Assembly: GCA_023430565.1 (NCBI GenBank)
Contig: JAEZAD010000021.1
Coordinates: forward strand, 21,790 to 85,789
DNA: 64,000 nucleotides
Direction: 5' to 3'
DNA from: Verrucomicrobiota bacterium
GTDB taxonomy: Bacteria; Verrucomicrobiota; Verrucomicrobiia; Opitutales; Opitutaceae
The translations under genes were made by a program, and so were the position numbers. The notes under the pieces are model-generated. The model ran no database searches. It was not told the origin of the DNA and saw only the letters and a list, made by a program, of their open reading frames with translations. The first letter of the stretch is position 1. Each line of letters opens with the position of its first letter. This document shows positions 1 through 7,893 of this stretch, in pieces.

Positions 1-145
1 GGACGCCTTCGACGCGGATCGTTTCGACGGGCGGAGGCGTCGCAACGCCTGCGGGCGCACCGGTTTCAGCCGAAGCTGCGGCGGGGGTGGCGGCCGGAGA
101 AGGCGCGGAGGAGTCCGCGGAGGCGGACGCTGATTTCTTTTCCAT
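1..145 (-). CDS. N-terminal fragment of an unidentified protein (runs off the left edge)
   Basis: Reads leftward from an ATG at 143-145 and stays open for 48 codons to the window edge. The visible N-terminus begins MEKKSASASADSS and continues as a low-complexity Ala/Ser/Pro/Thr tract, ending in VETIRVEGV, which may be where a folded domain starts. No signal peptide is seen. It diverges from acs with about 100 bp between the two starts, so the gap holds both promoters. The fragment is too short to name a family. Confidence 0.6.
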   Translation of the reverse strand, partial: MEKKSASASADSSAPSPAATPAAASAETGAPAGVATPPPVETIRVEGV

Positions 146-176
146 ACGTTAGAATGAGTCTGGGGCTGGCCCGCAC

Positions 177-205
177 TTGACGCTTTAAACTCATGACGGG
201 ATAAG
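177..205 (+). promoter_or_regulatory. Candidate sigma-70 type promoter of acs
   Basis: TTGACG at 177-182 and GATAAG at 200-205 are separated by 17 bp, a good match to a housekeeping promoter, about 40 bp upstream of the acs GTG start. Base matches only; no transcript evidence. Confidence 0.45.
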
Positions 206-245
206 TGCCGCGAATAGCGTTCTTAAACCCCCATCCGCCACTAAC

Positions 246-2195
246 GTGACAGACCAGACGATTACCTCAGTTTCCCGGGAGCACCGGTTGTTCAGGCCTT
301 CGGCCGAGTTCAAAGCCCAAGCTAATCTTGGGAGCGATGCCACTTACAAAAAGTTGTATGCGGAGTCTGTCAACTCCCCAGAAACGTTCTGGGCGAGGAT
401 GGGCAAGGAGCATCTCGTGTGGCGCAAACCGTTTCGCAAGGTGCTCGACTGGAAGCCGCCGCATGCAAAGTGGTTCGTCGGCGGGAAGCTGAACGTCTCG
501 GAAAACTGCCTCGACCGGCACCTCGGGACACCGCGCGAGAACAAGGCGGCGCTGATCTTCGAGGGCGAGCCGGGCGACGTGCGCACGATCACCTACAAGC
601 AGCTGCATTTTCATGTGTGCCGGCTGGCGCACATCTTCGAAAACATGGGCATCGGCGCCGGCGATCGCGTGGCGATCTACATGCCGATGATCCCCGAAGC
701 GGTGATGGCGATGCTGGCGTGCGCGCGCGTCGGCGCGATTCACACCGTGATTTTCGGCGGGTTTTCCTCGGAGGCGATCAAGGACCGGCTGAACGATTGC
801 CAGGCGAAGCTGGTCATCACCGCGGACGGCGGCTGGCGGCGCGGGAAACTCATCGAGCTGAAGGCCAATGTCGACAAGGCGCTCGAGGGGGCGCCAACGG
901 TGCACACGGTGATGGTCGTGAAACGCTGCGGAAACCCGATCGAGATGGTCGACGGCCGCGATGTATGGTGGAAGGACGCGTGGGTGGGTGCGCCGAATAC
1001 TCACAAGGCGAAGGCGTTCGATTCGGAGCATCCGCTGTTCATTCTTTATACGAGCGGTTCGACGGGAAAGCCGAAGGGTGTGCTGCACACGAGTGCGGGT
1101 TACCTGCTCGGCTGCAAACTGAGCTCCCAATACGTTTTCGATCTGAAGGAAAACGACCGCTATTTCTGCTCGGCGGACATCGGCTGGATCACCGGCCACA
1201 GCTATGTCGTTTACGGCCTGATGGCGAATGGCGCCACCATCTTCATCTATGAAGGCGCGCCGAACCATCCGGAGCCGGACCGGTTTTGGCAGATGATCGA
1301 CCGGCACGGTATCACGATTCTGTATACGGCGCCGACGGCGATCCGGGCGTTCATGCGCTGGGGCGACAACTACGTGTTGCGCCATCGGCTCGATTCGCTG
1401 CGGCTGCTCGGCTCCGTCGGCGAGCCGATCAATCCGGAGGCGTGGATGTGGTATTACAAGATGGTGGGCAAGAAACGATGCCCGATCGTCGACACGTGGT
1501 GGCAGACCGAAACCGGCTCGATCATGATTACGCCGCTGCCGGGAATCACGCCGCTCAAGCCCGGGTCGGGCACACGGCCGTTCTTCGGCGTCGTGCCGAA
1601 GGTGGTGGACGAAAAGGGCAGGGAAGTGCCGCGGAACTCCGGCGGAAAGCTCGTCATCACGAAGCCCTGGCCGTCGATGTTGCGCACGCTTTGGGGTGAC
1701 GACGAACGGTTCAAGAAGGCGTATTGGAGCGAGTATCCGGGAATCTATTTCACGGGTGACGGCGCCCGCCAGGACGAGGACGGTTACTTCTGGATCGTCG
1801 GCCGGATCGATGACGTCCTCAACATCTCCGGTCACCGCATCGGCACGGCGGAAGTTGAAAGTGCGCTGGTGTCGCATCCGGCAGTGGCCGAGGCGGCGGC
1901 GGTCGGACGGCCGGACGAGTTGAAGGGGCAGGTGCTGGTCGTGTTCGTGTCGTTGAAGGCGGGCCACGCGGCGAGCGATGCGCTGAAAGAGGAACTGCGT
2001 AACCACGTCGGCAAGGAGATCGGCTCGCTCGCGAAGCCGGACATCGTTCGCTTCGCGGCGGCGCTCCCGAAGACGCGCAGCGGAAAAATCATGCGGCGCA
2101 TTCTGAAGGAAATCGCGACCGGTGGCGCGGTGAAAGGCGACACGACGACGCTGGAGGACTTCAGCGTGGTCGCGAGTCTGCAGAGCGAGGAGTGA
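246..2195 (+). CDS. acsA: Acetyl-CoA synthetase (AMP-forming)
   Basis: Activates acetate with ATP and CoA to acetyl-CoA through an acetyl-adenylate, in the cytoplasm; it would let the cell use acetate released from polysaccharide breakdown or fermentation. The 649 residues are the usual full length for Acs. The adenylate-forming signature [11 protein letters not shown] is near residue 270, the WWQTETG motif near 420 and TGDGA near 505. The C-terminal SGKIMRR motif carries the catalytic lysine (K614), which is acetylated in Acs regulation in other bacteria. The start is GTG at 246. It stands alone, with a predicted promoter upstream and a hairpin downstream before the pseudopilin operon. Confidence 0.95.
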   Translation: MTDQTITSVSREHRLFRPSAEFKAQANLGSDATYKKLYAESVNSPETFWARMGKEHLVWRKPFRKVLDWKPPHAKWFVGGKLNVSENCLDRHLGTPRENKAALIFEGEPGDVRTITYKQLHFHVCRLAHIFENMGIGAGDRVAIYMPMIPEAVMAMLACARVGAIHTVIFGGFSSEAIKDRLNDCQAKLVITADGGWRRGKLIELKANVDKALEGAPTVHTVMVVKRCGNPIEMVDGRDVWWKDAWVGAPNTHKAKAFDSEHPLFILYTSGSTGKPKGVLHTSAGYLLGCKLSSQYVFDLKENDRYFCSADIGWITGHSYVVYGLMANGATIFIYEGAPNHPEPDRFWQMIDRHGITILYTAPTAIRAFMRWGDNYVLRHRLDSLRLLGSVGEPINPEAWMWYYKMVGKKRCPIVDTWWQTETGSIMITPLPGITPLKPGSGTRPFFGVVPKVVDEKGREVPRNSGGKLVITKPWPSMLRTLWGDDERFKKAYWSEYPGIYFTGDGARQDEDGYFWIVGRIDDVLNISGHRIGTAEVESALVSHPAVAEAAAVGRPDELKGQVLVVFVSLKAGHAASDALKEELRNHVGKEIGSLAKPDIVRFAAALPKTRSGKIMRRILKEIATGGAVKGDTTTLEDFSVVASLQSEE

Positions 2196-2209
2196 GCGGA
2201 CAGGTGGGC

Positions 2210-2284
2210 GGGGCAGGTCCTGGATCTGCCCCGACGCGCGATGCGAGCGGAAGAGATCAAGGGCGGGCTGAAGCCCCGTCCTAC
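2210..2284. repeat. Two GC-rich hairpins between acs and the pseudopilin operon, REP-like
   Basis: GGGGCAG at 2210-2216 pairs with CTGCCCC at 2226-2232. At 2261-2284 a second element contains GGGCTGAAGCCC within a longer GC-rich word ending in CCGTCCTAC, which resembles REP-type palindromes scattered in many bacterial genomes. Neither is followed by a clear T-run, so intrinsic termination of acs is possible but not shown. Genome-wide copy number cannot be judged from one window. Confidence 0.35.
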
Positions 2285-2342
2285 TTTTCTGCTGACTGTG
2301 AAACAGATTGAAAGAGGCGGCGTGTTGCCACTTTTTGGCGAC

Positions 2343-2888
2343 ATGCGGTCGTCCAGCCCGTCAACGCCAAGCCAGATTCGCGCGCACGTGGGCCGGGGTT
2401 TTACGTTGATCGAGTTGCTCGCGGCGCTCGCGATCGTCGGCATTTTGACGGCGATCGTGCTCGGCGGCGGGGGACGCGCGAACGAAGTGGGAAAGATCGC
2501 GAAAGCGAAGGCGGAGATCGCGGCGCTGTCCGCGGCGCTGGAGACGTTTCGGCGGCAGCACGGCGATTATCCGCGGGTCGACGATTCCGCGATGTGGCTG
2601 CATTCGCTGGTCGGGGAGCGGGACGGTCGGAGCTTGATCGATCTGGCGCAGTTTACCGTCGGGGGCGGGGTCGATCCGCGGGTGGACGCGAGCGCGCGGC
2701 TGATCGATCCGTGGGGGCAGCCGTATTTCTATTTCTACAAAACGGGCGCGGACGCGGCGTGGAAGGCGAATGGCTTTGTGCTGTATTCGGCGGGGCCGAA
2801 TGGCGTTCACGTGCTGCCGAACCCGGACACCGGATTCTTCGATCCGCTGCATGTGGACAACGCGGACAACGTTTACGCGGGTTTATGA
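2343..2888 (+). CDS. Type II secretion-like major pseudopilin (GspG-like)
   Basis: A pseudopilin: made as a prepilin, cleaved by a prepilin peptidase, and assembled into a short periplasmic or envelope fibre. The mature N-terminus is G|FTLIELL with Glu at +5, followed by one hydrophobic helix. The C-terminal half has DPWGQPYFY and a YSAGPNG segment, which matches the GspG (T2SG) core. The ATG at 2343 gives an 18-residue leader; an in-frame ATG at 2241 would add 34 residues encoded by the REP-like spacer and is less likely. About 181 aa. First gene of a six-gene run, overlapping the next by ATGA. Confidence 0.8.
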   Translation: MRSSSPSTPSQIRAHVGRGFTLIELLAALAIVGILTAIVLGGGGRANEVGKIAKAKAEIAALSAALETFRRQHGDYPRVDDSAMWLHSLVGERDGRSLIDLAQFTVGGGVDPRVDASARLIDPWGQPYFYFYKTGADAAWKANGFVLYSAGPNGVHVLPNPDTGFFDPLHVDNADNVYAGL

Positions 2889-3520
2889 TCGGCGAAGCGC
2901 GAGATGGCAGGGAGTGGGCGTTCACGTTGCTGGAGCTGCTGACGGTGATCGCGATCGTGGCGATACTCGCGGCGATCCTGATCCCGAGCGTGAATGCGGC
3001 GAAGGTTTCGGCCAACAAGGCGCGCACGCGGGTGCAGTTCAGCCAATGGGCGGCGGCGATCGAATCGTTTCGGAGCGAGTATGGGTTTTACCCGAGCTTT
3101 CACGGGTCGCACCTGGTGAACGGCGGTGCGGCGGGAGCGGAGCATCCGTTTCACGATGTCGTGGCGGGGCGGAGACGGGACGGTTCGGCGTTGGCGGATG
3201 GGAGCGCGGCGGCGGTGCAGAATCGGAAGCGGATTTCGTTTTATGGTTTCGGGGAGTCGGAGTTCACGGACGCGGCGTCGGCGACGCCGAATCTGTTGTG
3301 CGATGCGTTTGGCAACGTGGAGATCGCAGTGCTGGTCGACCGGAATCTCGACGGCGTCGTTAATGTGGACGACTATGGCGGGAGTTTGCCGATCGTGCGG
3401 GGAATGCGACCGACAACGGAGGACTTTCCGGCGACGGGTTTGCGCGTGGGAGTTGCTTTTTATGCGCCGGCGCCGCGAGGGAGTGCGGAGGCGCCGGCGT
3501 TCATCTTCAGTTGGAAATGA
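2885..3520 (+). CDS. Pseudopilin-like protein with Ala at the cleavage site
   Basis: A second prepilin-like protein of 211 aa. The leader ends EWA|FTLLELL, so the residue before the cut is Ala rather than the usual Gly; Glu +5 is kept, and a single hydrophobic helix rich in Ile/Ala/Val follows. A C-terminal stretch with DRNLDGVVNVDDYGG looks like a loop rich in Asp/Asn that could bind calcium, a feature known in GspG pseudopilins. The ATG at 2885 overlaps the preceding stop (ATGA), which fixes the start even though the frame is open further upstream. Exact pseudopilin class is not certain. Confidence 0.75.
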   Translation: MIGEARDGREWAFTLLELLTVIAIVAILAAILIPSVNAAKVSANKARTRVQFSQWAAAIESFRSEYGFYPSFHGSHLVNGGAAGAEHPFHDVVAGRRRDGSALADGSAAAVQNRKRISFYGFGESEFTDAASATPNLLCDAFGNVEIAVLVDRNLDGVVNVDDYGGSLPIVRGMRPTTEDFPATGLRVGVAFYAPAPRGSAEAPAFIFSWK

Positions 3521-4191
3521 ACGTGGCGAGAAGACGTGCGTTTACGTTGGTTGAGTTGATGGTCGTCGTCGCGCTGATCGCCGGGCTGGGAATGGCAATC
3601 ATCGGTGGAGCGGGCGGCGGGCGGAGGACGGTGGCGTTGCAGGCGGCGCAGGCGACGCTGGCGAATGCGGTGACGGCGGCGCGGACGAAGGCGATCGCGA
3701 GCGGAAGGAACGTGCGTCTGCTGGTGCACGATTCGGCGGAGTCGCCGCTCGCGCACGCACGGTTTCGCCGGATGGTCGTCGTCGCGGAAGACGGGGCGGG
3801 CGGGTGGCGGGCGGCGGATGTGTTTGTGCTGCCCGACGGGGTTTATGTTTTGCCGCATCGCACGCGGGCGCGGAGCGGAATGTTTGTGGTGGAGGCGGAG
3901 TGGCGGACGACGGACGGCGAGCAGACGCTGGGGTCGTCGGCATTGAGTCATGCGGAGATGACGTTCAGCCACGCGTCGGACGAGGTGGAGCGTTGGGAAT
4001 GGCTGGCGTTCACGGGGCGCGGCACGGTCGATGGCGCGGGGGCGCTGGTCGTCGCGGCGGGGCGGTGGCGCGGCACGGCGTCGGGAGCGACGGATTCGCC
4101 GATCGAGTTTCTGGAGGCGGGACACGTGCGCGGCGTGATGCTGAGCAACTATGGGGTGCCGCGGTTGCTGAACGAGCGCGCGGCGTTTTGA
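3517..4191 (+). CDS. GspH-like minor pseudopilin (Verru_Chthon cassette D-like)
   Basis: 224 aa. The N-terminus MNVARRRA|FTLVELM is a short basic leader, Ala at -1, Glu at +5, then a hydrophobic helix. The next region (QAAQATLANAVTAARTKAIASGRNVRLLVH) has the layout of GspH/FimT proteins, where the N-terminal helix is followed by a beta-rich minor-pilin domain. The ATG at 3517 overlaps the previous stop. A TTG two codons upstream is an alternative start. By order and size it resembles the D member of Verru_Chthon cassettes; that match is from memory of the family and was not searched. Confidence 0.75.
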   Translation: MNVARRRAFTLVELMVVVALIAGLGMAIIGGAGGGRRTVALQAAQATLANAVTAARTKAIASGRNVRLLVHDSAESPLAHARFRRMVVVAEDGAGGWRAADVFVLPDGVYVLPHRTRARSGMFVVEAEWRTTDGEQTLGSSALSHAEMTFSHASDEVERWEWLAFTGRGTVDGAGALVVAAGRWRGTASGATDSPIEFLEAGHVRGVMLSNYGVPRLLNERAAF

Positions 4192-4193
4192 AT

Positions 4194-4676
4194 ATGACTC
4201 AGCGGCGATCGGGATTTTCGCTCGTCGAAGTGGTGATCGCCGTGGGGGTGTTTGCGATCGGAGTCGGCACGATTCTCGGGCTGCTGCCGGGAATTCTGCG
4301 CGAACGGGAGGCGGCGGGTGCGACGTTGACGGCCGCGCGGATGCCGGACGGGATTCAGAGCGAGCTGCGGCGGATCGCGGGCGGGAATCTCGAGGGGCTG
4401 CGAGCGCAGCTCGCGTCGGACGAAGCGTTGCGGCTGGTGGCGGATCGAGGCGGCTCGGATTTGCGCGTGTGGTCGAGCGGCGACGAGCGGGAGCAGTTTT
4501 TTCTCGTGGAATTGTTTCGATTTTCCGAGGCGAGCGGGCTCGGGAGCATGCCGGCGGCGGTCGCGGTGAAGGCGCGGGTGAGCTGGCCGTTTCGGGTGGG
4601 CGTGGGAATGGGACGCGTCGAGACACCGGTCGGGCAGCGGGAGAGCGTGGAATTCAATCTGGTGTTGAATCGATGA
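4194..4676 (+). CDS. GspI-like minor pseudopilin (Verru_Chthon cassette B-like)
   Basis: 160 aa with a canonical prepilin N-terminus, MTQRRSG|FSLVEVV, Glu at +5 and a hydrophobic helix continuing to about residue 30. The rest is a small soluble domain. GspI proteins normally pair with GspJ, and the next gene downstream is GspJ-like, so the two probably form part of the fibre tip. The ATG at 4194 lies 2 bp after the preceding stop; the frame is open for a long way upstream inside the previous gene, which is not used. The stop overlaps the next start (ATGA). Confidence 0.75.
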   Translation: MTQRRSGFSLVEVVIAVGVFAIGVGTILGLLPGILREREAAGATLTAARMPDGIQSELRRIAGGNLEGLRAQLASDEALRLVADRGGSDLRVWSSGDEREQFFLVELFRFSEASGLGSMPAAVAVKARVSWPFRVGVGMGRVETPVGQRESVEFNLVLNR

Positions 4677-5587
4677 ACCGGACGTCGCGCGGTTTTACGC
4701 TCGTGGAGGTGATCGTGGCGCTGGCGATCACGTTGCTGCTGGCAACGACGATGGTGCTGGTCGTGCGGGGGCTGCTCGACGTGTGGCAGCGGAGTCAGGG
4801 CGAAGGAATGGGAGCGGTGGAGGCGAAAATCGCGCTCGATCAGCTCGAGCGCGACGTGCAGGCGGCGATGATGCGTCGGGATGGAAAGGCGTGGTTCGAT
4901 GTGCGCGTGCTCGGGAACGCGGAGCTGCCGTCGCACGGCTGGAAGATGGAGACGACGCTCCCGATGAAACCGGACGGGGAAAGCCGGGCGATGTTGCCGG
5001 TCGAAGCGGGGGCGACGATCGCGGCGGCGAGATTTGGACGATCGGGAGTGTGGTTGCGGATGTTGACGAGCGATTACGACAGCGCGGCGGGGGCGAGCCA
5101 GCCGGTGGCGATTTCGTATCAAATGGGACGGCGGGCGGTGAGCGCGGGAGCCGGTGCGCCGACGGGTTATGCTCTGTTTCGCGAGAAGATGAGTGCGCGA
5201 GCGACGTTCGAGGACGTGGCGGGCTTCACGGCGACGTCGCCGGGGGCGCTGACGAATCCGGAAAACGACGATGTGCTGGCGAGCCATGTGGTGGATTTTG
5301 GTGTGTGGGTGTTGGCGCGGGACGAGGCGGGGCGGTTGACGCGGTTGTTTCCGAGTTCGAATACGATTCCGTTGGCGGCGCCGTTTCCGGGTGCGGGCGA
5401 GCCGGCGGTGGTCGATGTGATGATTCGGGTGTTGAGCGACGAAGGTGCGGCTTTCGTGCAGGCAATGGAGGAAGGTCGGATCGAGCAGCCGGCGGCCGTG
5501 GAAGCGGGGGCGTGGTGGTGGTCGGTGGTGGAGGCGCATTCACGCGTTTACACGCGGCGAATCGAAATGAAAGCGAGGCCGTGGTGA
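4673..5587 (+). CDS. GspJ-like minor pseudopilin (Verru_Chthon cassette C-like)
   Basis: 304 aa. MNRTSRG|FTLVEVIVAL is a clean prepilin cleavage site with Glu at +5 and a hydrophobic helix, followed by a large beta-rich domain. It is longer than a typical GspJ (about 200 aa) but similar in layout to the C member of Verru_Chthon cassettes. Translationally coupled to both neighbours: its ATG overlaps the previous stop, and its TGA overlaps the GTG of the next gene. Confidence 0.7.
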   Translation: MNRTSRGFTLVEVIVALAITLLLATTMVLVVRGLLDVWQRSQGEGMGAVEAKIALDQLERDVQAAMMRRDGKAWFDVRVLGNAELPSHGWKMETTLPMKPDGESRAMLPVEAGATIAAARFGRSGVWLRMLTSDYDSAAGASQPVAISYQMGRRAVSAGAGAPTGYALFREKMSARATFEDVAGFTATSPGALTNPENDDVLASHVVDFGVWVLARDEAGRLTRLFPSSNTIPLAAPFPGAGEPAVVDVMIRVLSDEGAAFVQAMEEGRIEQPAAVEAGAWWWSVVEAHSRVYTRRIEMKARPW

Positions 5588-6831
5588 GACGCCGAGATCG
5601 AGATGGATTCGCGCTCGTGCTCACGTTGACGTTGCTGGCGCTCGTGGTGCTGGTGGCGGTGGCGATCGCGACGTTGACGCGGGTGAGCACGCGGATCGCG
5701 GCGACGTCGACCTTGCAGACGCAGGCGCGGCAGAACGCGCTGGTGGGGCTGGGCGTGGCGATCGGGGAATTGCAGCGGTTGGCGGGAGTGGACGACGTGG
5801 TGACGGGGCGGTCGTCGGTGCGGGCGAAGTCGGTCGCGAACACGAGCCTCACCGGTGTGTGGCCGGCTGCGGGGGCGACGGAATTGCCGTTGAACTGGCT
5901 GGTGAGCGGAAACTTCAGCCCGGATGCGGCGCGTTCGATCGACCACCGCAACGTGCCGGACGAAACCGAGTCGTTCATTACGCTGGTTGGGGCGGGGAGC
6001 GTGACGAGTTCGGCTGTGGCGACGAATTATGCGCGGGCGAAGAAGATCGCGATTCCGGCGGCAACGGCCGGCGGGAATGCGCAGCATTATGCGTTTTGGA
6101 TTGGGGACGAAGGAGCAAAGGCGGCGCTTGCGGTGCCGGCGGCGGAGGCGCCGGTGGCGGAGACGGGGGCGGGATTGTGGGCGGATCCGCGGGGGGAGTT
6201 GGCGGGGTTTCCGCTGGGGTCGGCGACGTTGGAGCGGTTGTGGACGCTGGAACAGTTGCGGCACGTCACGACGGGTGCGCTGCTCAAAGCGAAGTTCCAC
6301 GACTATGCGATAGGCGCGCGATGGATTGACGAGGTCGGGGAGGTTCGGAGCGGCCTTTTCAATATCAACACGACGTCGGTGGATTCGTGGAAGGCGGTGC
6401 TGCGGGCGTATGATGCGGCGAGGGCGACGGACAGCAGTGCGTTGGCGGGTCGGGTGGGGATTTTGGCGGAGCGGCTGACGGGAAATATGTCGGGGACGAC
6501 GTTGAGCGGACAGAAGGCGCGGTTTGGGCCGTTTTTGTCGGTAGTGGGATTTTGGAACAGCAACATCGTGGAGGACTCGCTGGCGGATGTGGGGATCGAT
6601 GACGTGACGCAGGAGGAGATTCGGGTGGTGTTGTCGCCTATGTTGGCGGTGCGGTCGGATACGTTTCGGGTTCGAGCGTATGGCGATGCGGCGGGAGCGG
6701 GGAATGCAGCGCCGGAGGCGGTGGCGTATTGCGAGGCTATCGTGCAGCGGACGCCGGAGACGATCGATGCGACGCTCGGGCGGCGGTTCGTGGTGGTGTC
6801 GTTTCGCTGGCTGCTGCCGGACGACGTGTAG
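5584..6831 (+). CDS. GspK-like large pseudopilin subunit (Verru_Chthon cassette A-like)
   Basis: 415 aa starting at a GTG that overlaps the preceding stop (GTGA). The N-terminus is RRRDRDG|FALVLTLTLLALVVLVAVAIATL: Gly at -1 and a hydrophobic helix, but no Glu at +5. Lack of Glu +5 is a hallmark of GspK, which caps the pseudopilus tip. A FNINTTSVDSW segment near the middle recalls the FNIN region of GspK. Related Verru_Chthon A proteins are often much longer. It ends the operon, 63 bp before the mobile-element boundary. Confidence 0.65.
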   Translation: MRRRDRDGFALVLTLTLLALVVLVAVAIATLTRVSTRIAATSTLQTQARQNALVGLGVAIGELQRLAGVDDVVTGRSSVRAKSVANTSLTGVWPAAGATELPLNWLVSGNFSPDAARSIDHRNVPDETESFITLVGAGSVTSSAVATNYARAKKIAIPAATAGGNAQHYAFWIGDEGAKAALAVPAAEAPVAETGAGLWADPRGELAGFPLGSATLERLWTLEQLRHVTTGALLKAKFHDYAIGARWIDEVGEVRSGLFNINTTSVDSWKAVLRAYDAARATDSSALAGRVGILAERLTGNMSGTTLSGQKARFGPFLSVVGFWNSNIVEDSLADVGIDDVTQEEIRVVLSPMLAVRSDTFRVRAYGDAAGAGNAAPEAVAYCEAIVQRTPETIDATLGRRFVVVSFRWLLPDDV

Positions 6832-6894
6832 AGACGGGTGAAACTTTGGGGTGGATTTTCGCCGGAGAGTTTGCACTTTTCGACGCGCGTTTGG

Positions 6895-6937
<43 letters not shown>

Positions 6938-7279
6938 AAGGCCATTTTTCAGGAGATTTCACCTGACCTCCCCACCTCGCTTTCATAGGAGAAACCGGGA
7001 ATGGACGTTTCACCAGATTTCCCGAGTTTGCTCAAAAACGGGCGCCCACTGTAGAAAGACCTGTAGAAAACTAAATCCGTGAATGGCGGGTCACATCGGC
7101 GAAGACTGACCCGCGTGGGTGCCGAACTAAGAAGTGAACTCTAGACCGGAGAATGAAACGGGGCGAAGGCTCGATCACTCGCGAGAACGGACCTTGTAAA
7201 TCCCGAGCTGGAACCGCGGGACCTCAATGGACACTTGCTCAACCCGCTCGAAGGGTGCTGCAAGCAATCAGCGAACACG
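6938..7279. other. Left arm of the element, no gene seen
   Basis: About 340 bp between attL and the first terminator with no convincing gene. It holds the paired integrase arm-type sites at 7049-7069 and two related 16-mers (6951-6966 and 7002-7017, 12 of 16 bases alike, sharing TTTCACC) that could be further protein sites. An 80-codon plus-strand frame beginning at 7153 runs into the terminator and the opposite-strand gene and has no recognisable content. Confidence 0.5.
7049..7069 (+). promoter_or_regulatory. Left arm-type integrase sites (CTGTAGAAA pair)
   Basis: Two direct copies of CTGTAGAAA at 7049-7057 and 7061-7069, 12 bp apart start to start. A matching pair lies near the other end at 15795-15803 and 15808-15816, 13 bp apart and in the same orientation. 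Paired short direct repeats inside each att core are the usual layout of arm-type sites for tyrosine integrases. Binding is inferred. Confidence 0.5.
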
Positions 7280-7304
7280 AAAAAGCCCCGCCTCATCGCG
7301 GGGC
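7280..7304 (-). terminator. Rho-independent terminator of the element's minus-strand genes
   Basis: Read on the minus strand, GCCCCGC and GCGGGGC form a perfect 7-bp stem around a 6-nt loop, followed directly by five T residues. It lies 28 bp beyond the stop of the 77-aa gene at 7332 and would end the structural transcript. Confidence 0.85.
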
Positions 7305-7331
7305 CGGAAGTGGGCCTTGCTCGACTTGCGC

Positions 7332-7565
7332 TCAGTTTGCCAGCGCAGCGGCTGTGGGGTCTGCTTGCTCGTCAACGAACTCCCGCAGCGCGTAAACGGT
7401 CATTGCAACCTTATCCTCGTGCGAGTCGTCCGACTCGAAGCGCATACGAAGCGCATCCATTGCGAATGCGAGCGCGGTCTGTTCCGGGGTCGCGCGGCAC
7501 TCCATGGCCCAATACTCCACCGCGGCGAACTGTGCATCTGACATCCTGAGTTGAAGCGTTTTCAT
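7332..7565 (-). CDS. Small element protein, possible ribbon-helix-helix type
   Basis: 77 aa from the ATG at 7565; an upstream ATG at 7613 would add 16 unlikely residues (CWRRSHVSEP). The N-terminus MKTLQLRMSDAQFAAVEYWA, a beta strand followed by two predicted helices, resembles ribbon-helix-helix DNA-binding proteins, but no family is recognised firmly. The C-terminus is acidic. It is the last gene before the minus-strand terminator, downstream of the tape-measure gene and separated from it by a decayed plus-strand gene. A regulator or a small structural accessory are both possible. Confidence 0.6.
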   Translation of the reverse strand: MKTLQLRMSDAQFAAVEYWAMECRATPEQTALAFAMDALRMRFESDDSHEDKVAMTVYALREFVDEQADPTAAALAN

Positions 7566-7684
7566 CGGCTCCGAGACATGCGAACGTCTCCAGCAAGTCA
7601 ACACGTAAAACACTGTTTATCACTAACTAACGTTGTTAAGACTACACAAGGCTTCACAAGGAAAGGAGGGCCAGCGTTGCGACG

Positions 7685-7893
7685 GTGAACCGCGCGACGG
7701 AGATCCGACTGTTGGCAGAGCGGCAGATGGGCGTGGCGCTCCGGTTGTGCAATCGCCAGAGATGATAGCACAAACACCGCGACTCCGAGACATGGGCATT
7801 TCGTTGCAGGAATCTTCTCGCGCCCAAAAGCCGGCCGCGATCCCCGAGCCCGAGTTTCAGGAGCGCGTCGCGGTGGCGAAGACTACGCGGCCT
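7685..7893 (+). pseudogene. Remnant of a phage/plasmid helical DNA-binding-like protein, frameshifted
   Basis: A GTG at 7685, with AAGGAAAGGAGGG a short way upstream, starts 26 codons reading NRATEIRLLAERQMG before a TGA at 7763. A different plus frame continues at 7762 with RLRDMGISLQESSRAQKPAA, then IPEPEFQERVAVAK. The two pieces recall a phage-associated protein family I remember as having an ATEIRLRAERRxGELL helix followed by LxDMGISxxQSSRWQKLAA and PExEFExRVAxAK. The middle is shortened and the frame is broken, so this is a dead gene. Its 3' end runs into the tape-measure gene on the other strand, which has replaced or overwritten the original end. Confidence 0.6.

Noticed and set aside
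267..2006. 579-codon open frame on the minus strand opposite acs
   Set aside because: Arg/His-rich composition, no domain, and fully antisense to a clear Acs. It is a GC-driven shadow.
1..6894. Type IV pilus or full type II secretion locus
   Set aside because: Only pseudopilin-like genes are present; no ATPase, platform or secretin.
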